NCBI GenBank assembly: GCA_049642725.1
Contig: JBARPC010000031.1
Coordinates: 1-14,362, forward strand
DNA from: JAGLYZ01 sp049642725
GTDB lineage: Bacteria; Patescibacteriota; Minisyncoccia; Minisyncoccales; JAGMDC01
DNA: 14,362 nt
Reading direction: 5' to 3'
In this document: one piece after another, positions 1 to 5,500 of the stretch
Numbering within the stretch: the first letter of the stretch is position 1
Layout: each line of letters starts with the position of its first letter
Notes under the pieces: generated by a model
The model's database searches: none
What the model was told of the DNA's origin: nothing
What the model saw: only the letters and a program-made list of their open reading frames with translations
Program-made: the position numbers and the translations under genes

Positions 1-195
1 GCTGCGGGAAGGTGGGTGGGAATCCGCTTTTAGCGGATTATGCCTGCCGCCTGCGGCGGCAGGCAGTCAGAACTCGGCGTCCGGATTTTCTCTAAAAAAG
101 GTTCGGATTTTATCCAAAAGAGACAGCCATCATATGCTAAGTCAGGTGACCGAGTCCTTGAAGCTATTATAAAAGAAGATATGCTAAATAAGTGA
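1..195 (+). pseudogene. C-terminal remnant of an unrecognised protein, crossed by a double-hairpin repeat
   Basis: A reading frame stays open from 34 to the TGA at 193-195. From about residue SELGVRIF onward it reads like real protein (GSDFIQKRQPSY, then GDRVLEAIIKEDMLNK at the end). The same frame is open from base 1 (AAGRWVGIRF) but hits TAG at 31-33, which lies inside the first hairpin of the repeat at 21-66. The simplest reading is the 3' end of a gene beginning outside the window, with the palindromic repeat inserted in it. Alternatively a short ORF starts at the ATG at 40, although its first residues would then be encoded by the repeat. I do not recognise the family. The stop is 12 bases before the next start codon. 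Confidence 0.35.
21..66. repeat. Double-hairpin palindromic repeat
   Basis: Two perfect inverted repeats lie side by side. AATCCGC (21-27) pairs with GCGGATT (33-39) around TTTTA. TGCCTGCCGC (41-50) pairs with GCGGCAGGCA (56-65) around CTGCG. It is far more GC-rich than its surroundings. It resembles the short palindromes scattered through CPR genomes, but there is no second copy in this window. No T-tract follows, so it is not a typical terminator. Confidence 0.7.
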
Positions 196-207
196 CAATT
201 ACTATCT

Positions 208-891
208 ATGATTTACAAACATCAGTATTTTAGTTTAGATACTAAAGCTAAAAAGGTTTTTGATGAAAATGAAAAAGAACTTCGTTTGACTGGCAATGCT
301 TATCGCATGCTTGTTTTTTTATGTGAAAATAAAAATGCCAATCTTACAGAACTTGGTGATTATTTTGATTGGGCTAAAGATTACAGCGAAAACCACATTA
401 GGCAATATAGATACAAAATCAATACAATTATTAGTCACGATGTGGTTGAGTATAAAAATGGGATTTATTCCTTAGTGGGTGAGGTTAAAAAATTAGATAA
501 TTTAGAAAAAAGCCAGCGTAATACGGATTTATTACATAGTAGTGATATAAAATTAGAAAAAGATATTATGAATAAAATTAAAAATATAAAATTCAGCATT
601 ATACCAGGAATAATAGCTTCAATTTTGTTGTTATTAACTTTTTTAGATTGGCAATACGGTTATTATTCTTTTTTAAGAATAATCGTAACCAGTGTAGCTA
701 TTTATTACGCATATTATCTTTATCAAAAACTTAAAGCGTTAGATTTCTGGTTTTGGAGTTTAATCATTATCGCAATTCTTTTTAATCCTATTATTCCCAT
801 CTACTTAGGCGACAAAACAATATGGATAATTATTGATGTAATAGCAGCAGTATTTTTTATAAGTTTAATTATTAAGTTTAAGAAAAAATAA
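208..891 (+). CDS. Membrane-anchored winged-helix transcriptional regulator
   Basis: Residues 1-92 read as an OmpR-type winged helix. There is a short beta start (YFSLDTKAKKV), the helix LTGNAYRMLVFLCEN, then LTELGDYFDW and a recognition-helix-like stretch ENHIRQYRYKINTII, ending in a wing strand (VVEYKNGIYSLV). A charged linker (93-127) leads to four hydrophobic segments at about 129-146, 154-173, 179-200 and 204-224. This is cytoplasmic DNA-binding domain first, membrane after, as in CadC/ToxR-like regulators, but with four spans and no periplasmic sensor. The membrane half (RIIVTSVAIYYAYYLYQ, ILFNPIIPIYLG) recalls the small DUF6804-type membrane proteins; this is from memory. No Shine-Dalgarno precedes the ATG. 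It heads a run of small membrane protein genes, so a sensor role there is plausible but inferred. Confidence 0.72.
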   Translation: MIYKHQYFSLDTKAKKVFDENEKELRLTGNAYRMLVFLCENKNANLTELGDYFDWAKDYSENHIRQYRYKINTIISHDVVEYKNGIYSLVGEVKKLDNLEKSQRNTDLLHSSDIKLEKDIMNKIKNIKFSIIPGIIASILLLLTFLDWQYGYYSFLRIIVTSVAIYYAYYLYQKLKALDFWFWSLIIIAILFNPIIPIYLGDKTIWIIIDVIAAVFFISLIIKFKKK

Positions 892-895
892 AATT

Positions 896-1207
896 ATGGG
901 CATTTTTCTTCAAATAATAGGTATAATATTGGCAATACTTGGTTTTATTCTTCATTCAGAAATTTTATTTATAATCGGTGGATTCATTCTTTTATTTTTA
1001 GATATAATAGGAATGTTATCAGGAAAACTCAATCCTATTATGCCTATATTTTTATATATTGGTGGATATATTGTAGTAGGAGATTGGACAGGAATTTTAT
1101 GGGGAGCAGTCATTGGTAATTTTATAGATACAGTATTTTTCTTGGGAGCTTTAGGAATAGGCGAAGGCATATCAGCAATAAAAGATAAATTTAAAAAAAC
1201 ATCATGA
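896..1207 (+). CDS. Small glycine-rich hydrophobic membrane protein
   Basis: The 103-aa product is almost entirely hydrophobic, with four likely spans (about 3-20, 22-40, 49-72 and 74-90), many Gly residues and a short basic tail (KDKFKKTS). No family is recognised. It starts 4 bases after the stop of the winged-helix gene, so the two are probably co-transcribed. Its TGA stop overlaps the ATG of the MKEKIKK motif copy at 1204 as ATGA. Low-complexity hydrophobic ORFs can be spurious. Here, tight spacing and a good fit between two other genes argue for a real gene. Confidence 0.62.
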   Translation: MGIFLQIIGIILAILGFILHSEILFIIGGFILLFLDIIGMLSGKLNPIMPIFLYIGGYIVVGDWTGILWGAVIGNFIDTVFFLGALGIGEGISAIKDKFKKTS

Positions 1208-1227
1208 AAGAAAAAATTAAGAAATAG
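1204..1227 (+). repeat. Leader motif copy 1 (MKEKIKK mini-ORF)
   Basis: The motif atgaaagaaaaaattaagaa followed by atag can be read as ATG...TAG encoding MKEKIKK. It overlaps the stop of the preceding gene (ATGA) and ends 4 bases before the ATG at 1232. Confidence 0.6.
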
Positions 1228-1231
1228 AATT

Positions 1232-1540
1232 ATGGAAACTTTTGAACCAATCATTTTTATCTTTTTCATTCTGATTAATACTTTTATTCTTCTTTTGTGG
1301 TTATACAAGAAAAGAGGTTATAAACGCGGAAAGCTTTATGAAAGTGGCGAGACAGTAACATTATATGCCCTGCCAAGAGTGGTTTTTGTTCTGTATATAG
1401 TTTTTTTAATATTTTATCTTGCGGACTTTAATAAATTACACTTGATATATATTTGTCCGATTATATATTTTATCATCACTTATGAAATGACTAAAAGAGT
1501 TATAAAAGAAGACGAAAAACTTTATGAAAGAAAAAATTAA
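1232..1540 (+). CDS. Small membrane protein, three predicted spans
   Basis: The 102-aa product has hydrophobic segments at about 5-25, 47-64 and 69-85. A basic loop follows the first span (KKRGYKRGK), with LYESGETVTLYALPR between spans 1 and 2. The tail is charged (MTKRVIKEDEKLYERKN). No family is recognised. Its last codons (LYERKN and stop) are encoded by copy 2 of the recurring leader motif, read in a different frame from MKEKIKK. The C-terminus was therefore probably set by whatever process placed that motif. The next gene begins 6 bases after the stop, so an operon is likely. Confidence 0.62.
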   Translation: METFEPIIFIFFILINTFILLLWLYKKRGYKRGKLYESGETVTLYALPRVVFVLYIVFLIFYLADFNKLHLIYICPIIYFIITYEMTKRVIKEDEKLYERKN

Positions 1541-1544
1541 GGAA
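1524..1544 (+). repeat. Leader motif copy 2
   Basis: The sequence atgaaagaaaaaattaagga matches copy 1 except for one late A-to-G change. It covers the stop of the upstream gene and ends 2 bases before the ATG at 1547. The change creates AAGGA, a weak Shine-Dalgarno-like match. Confidence 0.6.
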
Positions 1545-1546
1545 AT

Positions 1547-1849
1547 ATGTCCATTTTTATTATATTAACCATCATATTTATTATAACTTCCTCTATAGTA
1601 ACCTTTGATAAAAGGTTGATTCAGGCTAAGCGCAGTGGCACATTACCGCCAGATGAACCAATGCTTCCCTCGTGGGTAGGAATTATCGGTTGGATTCATT
1701 GGGGGTTAGCTTTAGCTCTTCTTATTATAGATTGGAAGTATGCCATAATCGTCTTTATTGCTATGTTCCTTTTGGCTGTTCTACCGGTTCTGGAAATAAT
1801 TGGCAATATGCTTATGAGTCCATTTAAACAAAGAGTTAAACTGAAATAA
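1547..1849 (+). CDS. Small membrane protein, three predicted spans
   Basis: The 100-aa product has hydrophobic segments at about 2-19, 43-61 and 64-87. The loop after span 1 is distinctive (DKRLIQAKRSGTLPPDEPMLPSWVG), followed by the aromatic WIHWGL at the second span. The tail is basic. I do not recognise a named family, although the proline-rich loop and Trp pattern look like genuine protein. It is the last of three consecutive small membrane protein genes behind the winged-helix regulator. A shortened copy of the leader motif follows at 1855. Confidence 0.62.
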   Translation: MSIFIILTIIFIITSSIVTFDKRLIQAKRSGTLPPDEPMLPSWVGIIGWIHWGLALALLIIDWKYAIIVFIAMFLLAVLPVLEIIGNMLMSPFKQRVKLK

Positions 1850-1854
1850 AATCT

Positions 1855-1873
1855 ATGAAAGAAAAAATATAAA
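1855..1873 (+). repeat. Leader motif copy 3 (degenerate)
   Basis: The sequence atgaaagaaaaaatataaat matches the first 14 bases of the motif and then diverges. As a mini-ORF it reads MKEKI-stop. It precedes the glycosylase start at 1890 by 16 bases. Confidence 0.45.
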
Positions 1874-1889
1874 TTTAATCGAAAATAGT

Positions 1890-2720
1890 ATGCAACTTAA
1901 ATTACCAGACATAAATTTATTAATGAAGAAGATTTTACCAGTAAAAGCTTCTTTTATTGGTGACTATATCCACCCAGCTTTAGGAAAAACTGCGACACAA
2001 ACCATAGAACAATGGAGATTAAATTATTTAAAAGAACTAAAATTAAATAATTCTTTTGATAATATTGAAAAGTTTAAGGTTTTCGTTACTAGTTTATTAT
2101 TAAGAGCCAACAGAGGCGAAGTTGGCGGAAGGTTATACAATGCTTTCAATAATAAGGTTAAGAAGTTTAGCAATTTAAATAAAGGGAATATCAAAATAGT
2201 TTTGAGAGATTCAGGTTATCGTTTTCAAAATCAAGGAACAGAGACTGTGTTAAACTCCAAAGAGTTATTATTTAACAAATATCAAGGAGGGTGGGATAAG
2301 TATTTTAAAGAAGCCAAGAAAGATTATAGGAATAATTTTTCAAACGATGATTTTTTGAAAATAAAGGGAGTTAGTTTTAAAGTAAGAGATTTAGCTTTAA
2401 GTTGTTTTTTGAAAGAATATTCTGCTAATGATTTTCATGTAGTTGATGTCTTAGTAAGAACGGGTTTAATTTTATATGGATATGGCGATTTAAATTTTGG
2501 CACTGACCCTAACAACGAGAAAAATTATTTATTTTTAAGGAATTTAATAATTAAAATTTCTGAACAAACGCATTATTCGCCAGGAGAATTAGATAGAATT
2601 TTTTGGCATTTCGGTCGAGCAATTTGTAAGAACAAACCATTATGTGAAGAGTGTCCCGTAAAATACATCTGCCTAACTTATAGAGAAAATAAACAAATTA
2701 GGGTGGAAAATAAAAAATAA
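1890..2720 (+). CDS. HhH-GPD family DNA glycosylase / AP lyase with C-terminal Cys (Fe-S) cluster
   Basis: Predicted to remove damaged bases from DNA in the cytoplasm (endonuclease III/MutY superfamily). The HhH element is around 155-170 (FLKIKGVSFKVRDLAL), aligning with the LPGVGRKTA pattern of the family. Lys164 falls at the position of the endonuclease III lyase lysine. Asp186 in HVVDVLVRTGL falls at the catalytic aspartate of HVDTHVxR. Four cysteines at 246, 252, 255 and 261 form C-x5-C-x2-C-x5-C. The classic Fe-S loop is C-x6-C-x2-C-x5-C, so the first spacing is one residue short. At 276 aa it is longer than endonuclease III (~211 aa), with an unrecognised N-terminal ~100 residues. Substrate cannot be told. 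The preceding leader-motif copy hints at co-acquisition with the membrane protein genes. Confidence 0.8.
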   Translation: MQLKLPDINLLMKKILPVKASFIGDYIHPALGKTATQTIEQWRLNYLKELKLNNSFDNIEKFKVFVTSLLLRANRGEVGGRLYNAFNNKVKKFSNLNKGNIKIVLRDSGYRFQNQGTETVLNSKELLFNKYQGGWDKYFKEAKKDYRNNFSNDDFLKIKGVSFKVRDLALSCFLKEYSANDFHVVDVLVRTGLILYGYGDLNFGTDPNNEKNYLFLRNLIIKISEQTHYSPGELDRIFWHFGRAICKNKPLCEECPVKYICLTYRENKQIRVENKK

Positions 2721-2733
2721 GATTCAAAAAAGA

Positions 2734-2748
2734 GAAAAAATTAAGAAA
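2734..2748 (+). repeat. Leader motif copy 4 (partial)
   Basis: The 15 bases gaaaaaattaagaaa are identical to the 3' three quarters of the leader motif, and they abut the ATG at 2749. The 5' part (agattcaaaaaagag) has diverged and has lost the motif's ATG. Confidence 0.5.
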
Positions 2749-3231
2749 ATGAAAAACTTTCTTAAAAGAAATTATGTAATTATTAGTGTAATGGGATCCC
2801 ATGCCAACGAAACAGAAAAAGAGATTTTTACAAGAAAAAGGAAAGAGATTAAAAAAACAGGTAAGTCTTTTTGGTTACATAAATCTTACAAAGCTAAACC
2901 AAATGTTGTTCAAAATCTTTGTAAAAAAGCTTTATTAAAAAGAGATAATCCTATATGCATTTTTATTGAGGCGTCGTCAAAAAAGGGAGCTCGACCTACA
3001 AAAAAAACTGATAAGGCTAAGAAATTTTCGATAGATAAAATCCACTGGAGAGAAATTCCAAAAGGGATTTTGGTGATTGGCTCACTGAAAAACAGTTTTG
3101 CTATGACTTTTGATAAATTAGATATTATCAAGAAGGAATGTTATTTAAATTTTTGGGACTACAGTCCATTCTTATCGCCGGGAAAGGCTATCAAAATGAT
3201 CCTTGGTGCTTCTTACCGTTTGCTGTATTAG
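2749..3231 (+). CDS. Conserved-looking protein of unknown function
   Basis: The 160-aa soluble product has no signal peptide or membrane span. Notable stretches are VIISVMGSHANETEKEIF (11-27), KTGKSFWLHKSYKAKPNVVQNLC (36-58), NPICIFIEASSKKGARPTKK (67-86), FSIDKIHWREIPKGI (93-107) and a final NFWDYSPF. The mix of invariant-looking Trp, Gly, Pro and Cys residues suggests a real conserved fold. From memory similar proteins exist in varied bacteria, but I cannot name a domain. The gene starts 28 bases after the glycosylase, with leader-motif copy 4 in the gap. After its stop comes a decayed stretch, so it ends this run of intact genes. Confidence 0.6.
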   Translation: MKNFLKRNYVIISVMGSHANETEKEIFTRKRKEIKKTGKSFWLHKSYKAKPNVVQNLCKKALLKRDNPICIFIEASSKKGARPTKKTDKAKKFSIDKIHWREIPKGILVIGSLKNSFAMTFDKLDIIKKECYLNFWDYSPFLSPGKAIKMILGASYRLLY

Positions 3232-3386
3232 AAAATCTTCACAGAATGATACTACTAAGATGAAATCAAATTTTAGAAAAGTGATAGCCATTGGGAGATT
3301 GGTCCAGCCGTTCTCAGTATGGTTAAGATAATTGCTACTATATAAATAGGAAAAAAGAAAAGAAATTAAAAAATAGTAAAAGATAA
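3232..3386. other. Non-coding or decayed stretch
   Basis: I see no intact gene. A fragment after the TAG near 3276 reads KSDSHWEIGPAVLSMVKIIATI-stop, which looks protein-like but has no start and no recognised family. A 23-codon ORF at 3260-3331 overlaps it in another frame, with no support. The stretch ends in an A/G-rich segment (3350-3380) that loosely resembles the leader motif. It is probably gene debris. Confidence 0.4.
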
Positions 3387-3566
3387 TTTCTAAAAAAACT
3401 AAAAGAATTTAAGAAGATTTATAAAAATAGATTTGGTGAAAATCTTTCCGATCAAGATGCTTTAGAAAAGGCGACTAAATTATTGAATTTAGTGAAAGCT
3501 GTTTATCAGCCAATGACCAAAGAAGAATATGATAAAGTCCAAAAACGCAGAGAAGAAATAAGATAA
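3387..3566 (+). pseudogene. Small soluble protein gene lacking a start codon (5' frameshift or loss)
   Basis: The frame ending at the TAA at 3564-3566 gives FLKKLKEFKKIYKNRFGE, then NLSDQDALEKATKLLNLVKA and VYQPMTKEEYDKVQKRREEIR. This is a convincing charged helical protein of about 58 residues. From memory such small proteins are common in CPR bacteria, but no function is known to me. The frame has an in-frame TAA at 3384-3386 and no ATG, GTG or TTG start near its N-terminus. A run of seven A's at 3392-3398 separates it from an alternative upstream frame (IISKK), so a one-base slip there is possible. That upstream frame also lacks an ATG. The gene is probably dead. Confidence 0.5.
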
Positions 3567-3574
3567 TAAAGATT

Positions 3575-3724
3575 ATGAATAAAAATCTTAAAAAAGATGT
3601 TAAAAAACTCGAAGAATTAACTAAGCTTCAAAAAGGTTCCTGACACCTTTTCCCCTTTGGAATCCTATTTCTGCTTGGCGCATTGATCGTGTTATGGATT
3701 TTATATCGAATAGGATTAGAATGA
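3575..3724 (+). pseudogene. Small tail-anchored coiled-coil/TM protein interrupted by a REP-like palindrome
   Basis: ATG at 3575 opens MNKNLKKDVKKLEELTKLQKGS, a charged helix, and hits TGA at 3641-3643. The same frame resumes as FPFGILFLLGALIVLWILYR, then IGLE and TGA at 3722-3724, a clean transmembrane helix. The REP-like palindrome at 3630-3651 sits exactly at the break and supplies the stop while leaving the phase unchanged. The parent product was probably a ~40-residue protein with an N-terminal amphipathic helix and one C-terminal span. Recoding of the TGA is unlikely, because TGA ends other genes here. Confidence 0.6.
3630..3651 (-). repeat. REP-like palindrome (GGTGTCAGGAACC type)
   Basis: The sequence aaaaggttcctgacacctt is a hairpin with arms AAAAGGT and ACCTTTT. 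On the minus strand it reads aaaaggtgtcaggaacctt. The same core (GTCAGGTACC) opens both direct repeats at 5321 and 6880 in the opposite orientation. It resembles REP sequences associated with Y1/RAYT-type transposases, from memory. No transposase is present in the window. Confidence 0.6.
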
Positions 3725-3745
3725 ATAATAATAAAATATAAATCC

Positions 3746-3766
3746 ATGAAAGAAAAAATTAAGAAA
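3746..3766 (+). repeat. Leader motif copy 5
   Basis: The sequence atgaaagaaaaaattaagaa is identical to copy 1 over 21 bases. It opens a 12-codon mini-ORF (MKEKIKKQIYET) that overlaps the next gene's ATG at 3774 in another frame. It lies after the broken gene, so the motif marks gene boundaries even in the decayed stretch. Confidence 0.6.
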
Positions 3767-3773
3767 CAAATTT

Positions 3774-4049
3774 ATGAAACTTAAACAAATTTTATCTTGG
3801 AAAACATTATTGCTTATTGCCATTGTTGTTTTTGGTTTATTTCTCTTGTTAAAAGCTATCTCTATTGAAAACTACACAGTAAACATATCTGACATAATTA
3901 TTTGGTTTATAGTTGTTGTCTTTTTAACCATAATTATAATTTCAGTTCGTTATCGTTCTGATTTTTCTCTGCCAAAACCTCTTCGCATAATGGGTTGGAT
4001 TTTATTTTTCTTATGGATTGGCTCTTTAATCGTTAGAGCAATATTTTAA
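3774..4049 (+). CDS. Small membrane protein, three predicted spans
   Basis: The 91-aa product has hydrophobic segments at about 9-29, 40-58 and 71-90. A basic/aromatic loop (SVRYRSDFSLPKPLR) lies between spans 2 and 3, and the ending is very short. No family is recognised. In size and layout it resembles the three membrane proteins at 896-1849, and it shares with two of them an upstream copy of the leader motif (3746-3766). It has no Shine-Dalgarno. The promoter at 4057-4085 starts 7 bases after its stop, so it probably ends its transcription unit. Confidence 0.6.
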   Translation: MKLKQILSWKTLLLIAIVVFGLFLLLKAISIENYTVNISDIIIWFIVVVFLTIIIISVRYRSDFSLPKPLRIMGWILFFLWIGSLIVRAIF

Positions 4050-4056
4050 TATTCTA

Positions 4057-4085
4057 TTGCACATTTATAAATTTTTTGATATACT
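4057..4085 (+). promoter_or_regulatory. Sigma-70-type promoter, leaderless
   Basis: TTGCAC (4057-4062) and TATACT (4080-4085) are separated by 17 bases, close to consensus. The ATG at 4092 lies 7 bases after the -10 box. Transcription should therefore start at or next to the start codon. Confidence 0.7.
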
Positions 4086-4091
4086 AAAAGT

Positions 4092-4295
4092 ATGGAAAGA
4101 GTAAAACAATCTCAAAAAATAGGCGGTCAAGTCAAGGATTTTCTAAAGAAAAACCCCGCAATTGAAGAGGCGTTGCGGGTGTTTGATATTTCCTATGATC
4201 AATACCAAAAAGCGATTGAAAGCGGATATAGTTATTATACTGATACGTCTACTTTGTCTCAAAAATCTCAAAAAGTTAAATTTAAGACAAAATAA
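4092..4295 (+). CDS. 67-aa soluble protein of unknown function, paired with the serine peptidase
   Basis: The product is a small, charged, mostly helical protein: KDFLKKNPAIEEALRVFDIS (16-35), YDQYQKAIESGYSYYTDTST (35-54) and a basic tail. No signal peptide, span or known motif is seen. The pattern of PAIEEALRVFDIS followed by YxxYQKAI looks like a compact helical domain of a conserved family, but I cannot name one. It starts directly at the predicted transcription start, so it should be translated leaderless. The peptidase gene follows after 6 bases. This two-gene operon suggests a linked role, for instance adaptor, substrate or regulator of the peptidase; that is inference. Confidence 0.68.
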   Translation: MERVKQSQKIGGQVKDFLKKNPAIEEALRVFDISYDQYQKAIESGYSYYTDTSTLSQKSQKVKFKTK

Positions 4296-4301
4296 TATTA
4301 G

Positions 4302-5288
4302 ATGACAAGTTGGCAAGATATTCAAAAACAAATATTTGAAGGTAGAACGCCGGATAAACCAGTCGGCGACTTTGATGGTGTAAGAAGAGGAAAATACAAA
4401 TTATTGAGCGAGATTACAAGGCGCCCCCTTCTCGTTTACGCTACGGCTTTCCATAATCCTATTAAGGCGCAAATCGCCGCTCCATTTCTTGCGATTGACC
4501 TTTCAGACAAGGACGGTTTTTACGAGATAATCCGCAATATAAAATCTAAAGAAGTAGATGTTTTTGTACATAGTCCAGGCGGTTCTGCTGAGGCAACAGA
4601 ATCCATTGTTAAAATGCTCCGTAAAAAATTTGAAACGATTAGGTTTATTGTTACAGGAGCGGCTAAGAGCGCGGCCACAATGTTGGCTTTATCTGGCGAC
4701 AGTATTTTAATGGACAGTTCGGCTGAGTTGGGCCCGATTGATCCTCAAGTTGGAGTTCGAATTAGAGATAGCATTCGTTTCTCTCCCGCAGGTTCTATTA
4801 TTGAACAATTTGAGAAAGCGGCAAAAGAATTAAAAAAAGACCCTTCACAATTGCCAGTTTGGATACCAATTTTAGAACATTTCGCCCCGGCTCTTTTGGT
4901 TGAATGCGATAATTTTATCGGTCTTTCTCATGTACTCGTTACTAACTGGCTTACAGATTATATGTTTAATGGGGGAAAAGACGCAAAGAAGAAAGCTAAA
5001 AAGATTGCGGATTATCTAACTGATGAGAAAAATACCCTCTCCCACGCAAGAAGGATAGACGCGGAACAACTGCAAAAATTAGGGACTAAAATTGAAATAC
5101 TGGAAGAACAAGATACCAAACTTCAAGATGCAGTCCGTCAACTTCATTTATCTGTGATGGCTACTTTGGATGGAACTGGCGCGGCAAAGATTTTTGAAAA
5201 TTCAGAAGGAGCTGTTTTGATTAGAATGGTAAATATACAACCAATTCAAGTTCGCCCACCACAAAAACCCCAACTCAATCAACGATAG
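4302..5288 (+). CDS. SDH-type serine peptidase (ClpP/crotonase fold, SDH_sah family)
   Basis: A cytoplasmic ClpP/SppA-fold serine peptidase of the serine dehydrogenase proteinase family is indicated. The oxyanion-type motif HSPGGSAEATESI is at 90-102. VTGAAKSAATMLALSGD (117-133) places the probable nucleophile at Ser123, followed by SSAELGPIDPQV (139-150), diagnostic of this group. His248 in LSHARRID fits the late conserved region of the family. A helical segment with Lys-rich stretch (KDAKKKAKKIADYL) and a glutamine/proline-rich tail (VRPPQKPQLNQR) complete 328 aa. There is no signal peptide or membrane span, unlike SppA. Substrate is unknown. The gene is visibly richer in G+C than the membrane-protein genes upstream, which may reflect different ancestry. 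It forms an operon with the 67-aa gene. Confidence 0.85.
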   Translation: MTSWQDIQKQIFEGRTPDKPVGDFDGVRRGKYKLLSEITRRPLLVYATAFHNPIKAQIAAPFLAIDLSDKDGFYEIIRNIKSKEVDVFVHSPGGSAEATESIVKMLRKKFETIRFIVTGAAKSAATMLALSGDSILMDSSAELGPIDPQVGVRIRDSIRFSPAGSIIEQFEKAAKELKKDPSQLPVWIPILEHFAPALLVECDNFIGLSHVLVTNWLTDYMFNGGKDAKKKAKKIADYLTDEKNTLSHARRIDAEQLQKLGTKIEILEEQDTKLQDAVRQLHLSVMATLDGTGAAKIFENSEGAVLIRMVNIQPIQVRPPQKPQLNQR

Positions 5289-5320
5289 AATCGGCGGTGG
5301 CCCGCGAAGGGAAAAAAGGA

Positions 5321-5489
5321 GTCAGGTACCTTTTTATTAAAACATTGAAAAATAGTGTCAACTCTGATTTTTTTTAAGATGAGGTTGCCAGCACTTCTAC
5401 AAGCTCAATGCAGGCCACTGAGCCGCCTTAGTTTGAGTCGCAGCGCTAAGGCAAATTTCCGCCTGTTCTTTTAGGCGGTTTTTTGGTAT
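5321..5489 (+). repeat. Direct repeat copy A flanking the R-M genes (hairpins, terminator, promoter)
   Basis: These ~169 bases recur at 6880-7050 with about four substitutions and two extra T's. In order: a REP-like hairpin (AAAAAGG...CCTTTTT around GTCAGGTA), a T8 tract, a hairpin GCTCA (5403-5407)/TGAGC (5419-5423), a hairpin GCCTTAG (5425-5431)/CTAAGGC (5446-5452), then the terminator (5459-5484) and the GGTA of the extended -10. The 212-bp gap between the peptidase and the methyltransferase is otherwise empty. The stacked hairpins could be part of a transcript, since they lie just before the terminator. Confidence 0.9.
5459..5484 (+). terminator. Rho-independent terminator (repeat copy A)
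   Basis: CCGCCT (5459-5464) pairs perfectly with AGGCGG (5473-5478) around tgttcttt-type loop bases, followed by TTTTTT. Confidence 0.8.
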
Positions 5490-5492
5490 AAT
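5484..5492 (+). promoter_or_regulatory. Extended -10 promoter for the methyltransferase
   Basis: TGGTATAAT matches the extended -10 consensus TGnTATAAT and starts on the last T of the terminator tract. The -35 region would fall in the terminator loop and is poor. The ATG is 8 bases downstream, predicting a leaderless mRNA. Confidence 0.65.
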
Positions 5493-5500
5493 ATACTAAT

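Noticed and set aside
952..1308. 118-codon ORF on the minus strand
   Set aside because: It lies antisense to two plausible plus-strand genes, has low-complexity composition and resembles no protein family.
3641..3643. Recoded TGA (Trp or selenocysteine) in the small tail-anchored gene
   Set aside because: TGA ends normal genes in this window, and this codon lies within a REP-like palindrome that recurs elsewhere, so insertion explains it better.
1204..3766. CRISPR array made of the leader-motif copies
   Set aside because: Copies are hundreds of bases apart with genes between them and have no dyad symmetry; there are no cas genes.
5336..5366. Leftward promoter (TTGACA on the minus strand, with AATAAA about 17 bases on) in repeat copy A
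   Set aside because: The -35 is lost in copy B (TTGACG) and it would only read antisense into the peptidase gene. No product is visible.
5385..5470. tRNA-like element in the direct repeats (gtttgagtcgc resembles a T-arm)
   Set aside because: No acceptor stem, D-arm or anticodon arm can be formed. The hairpins belong to a terminator-associated repeat.
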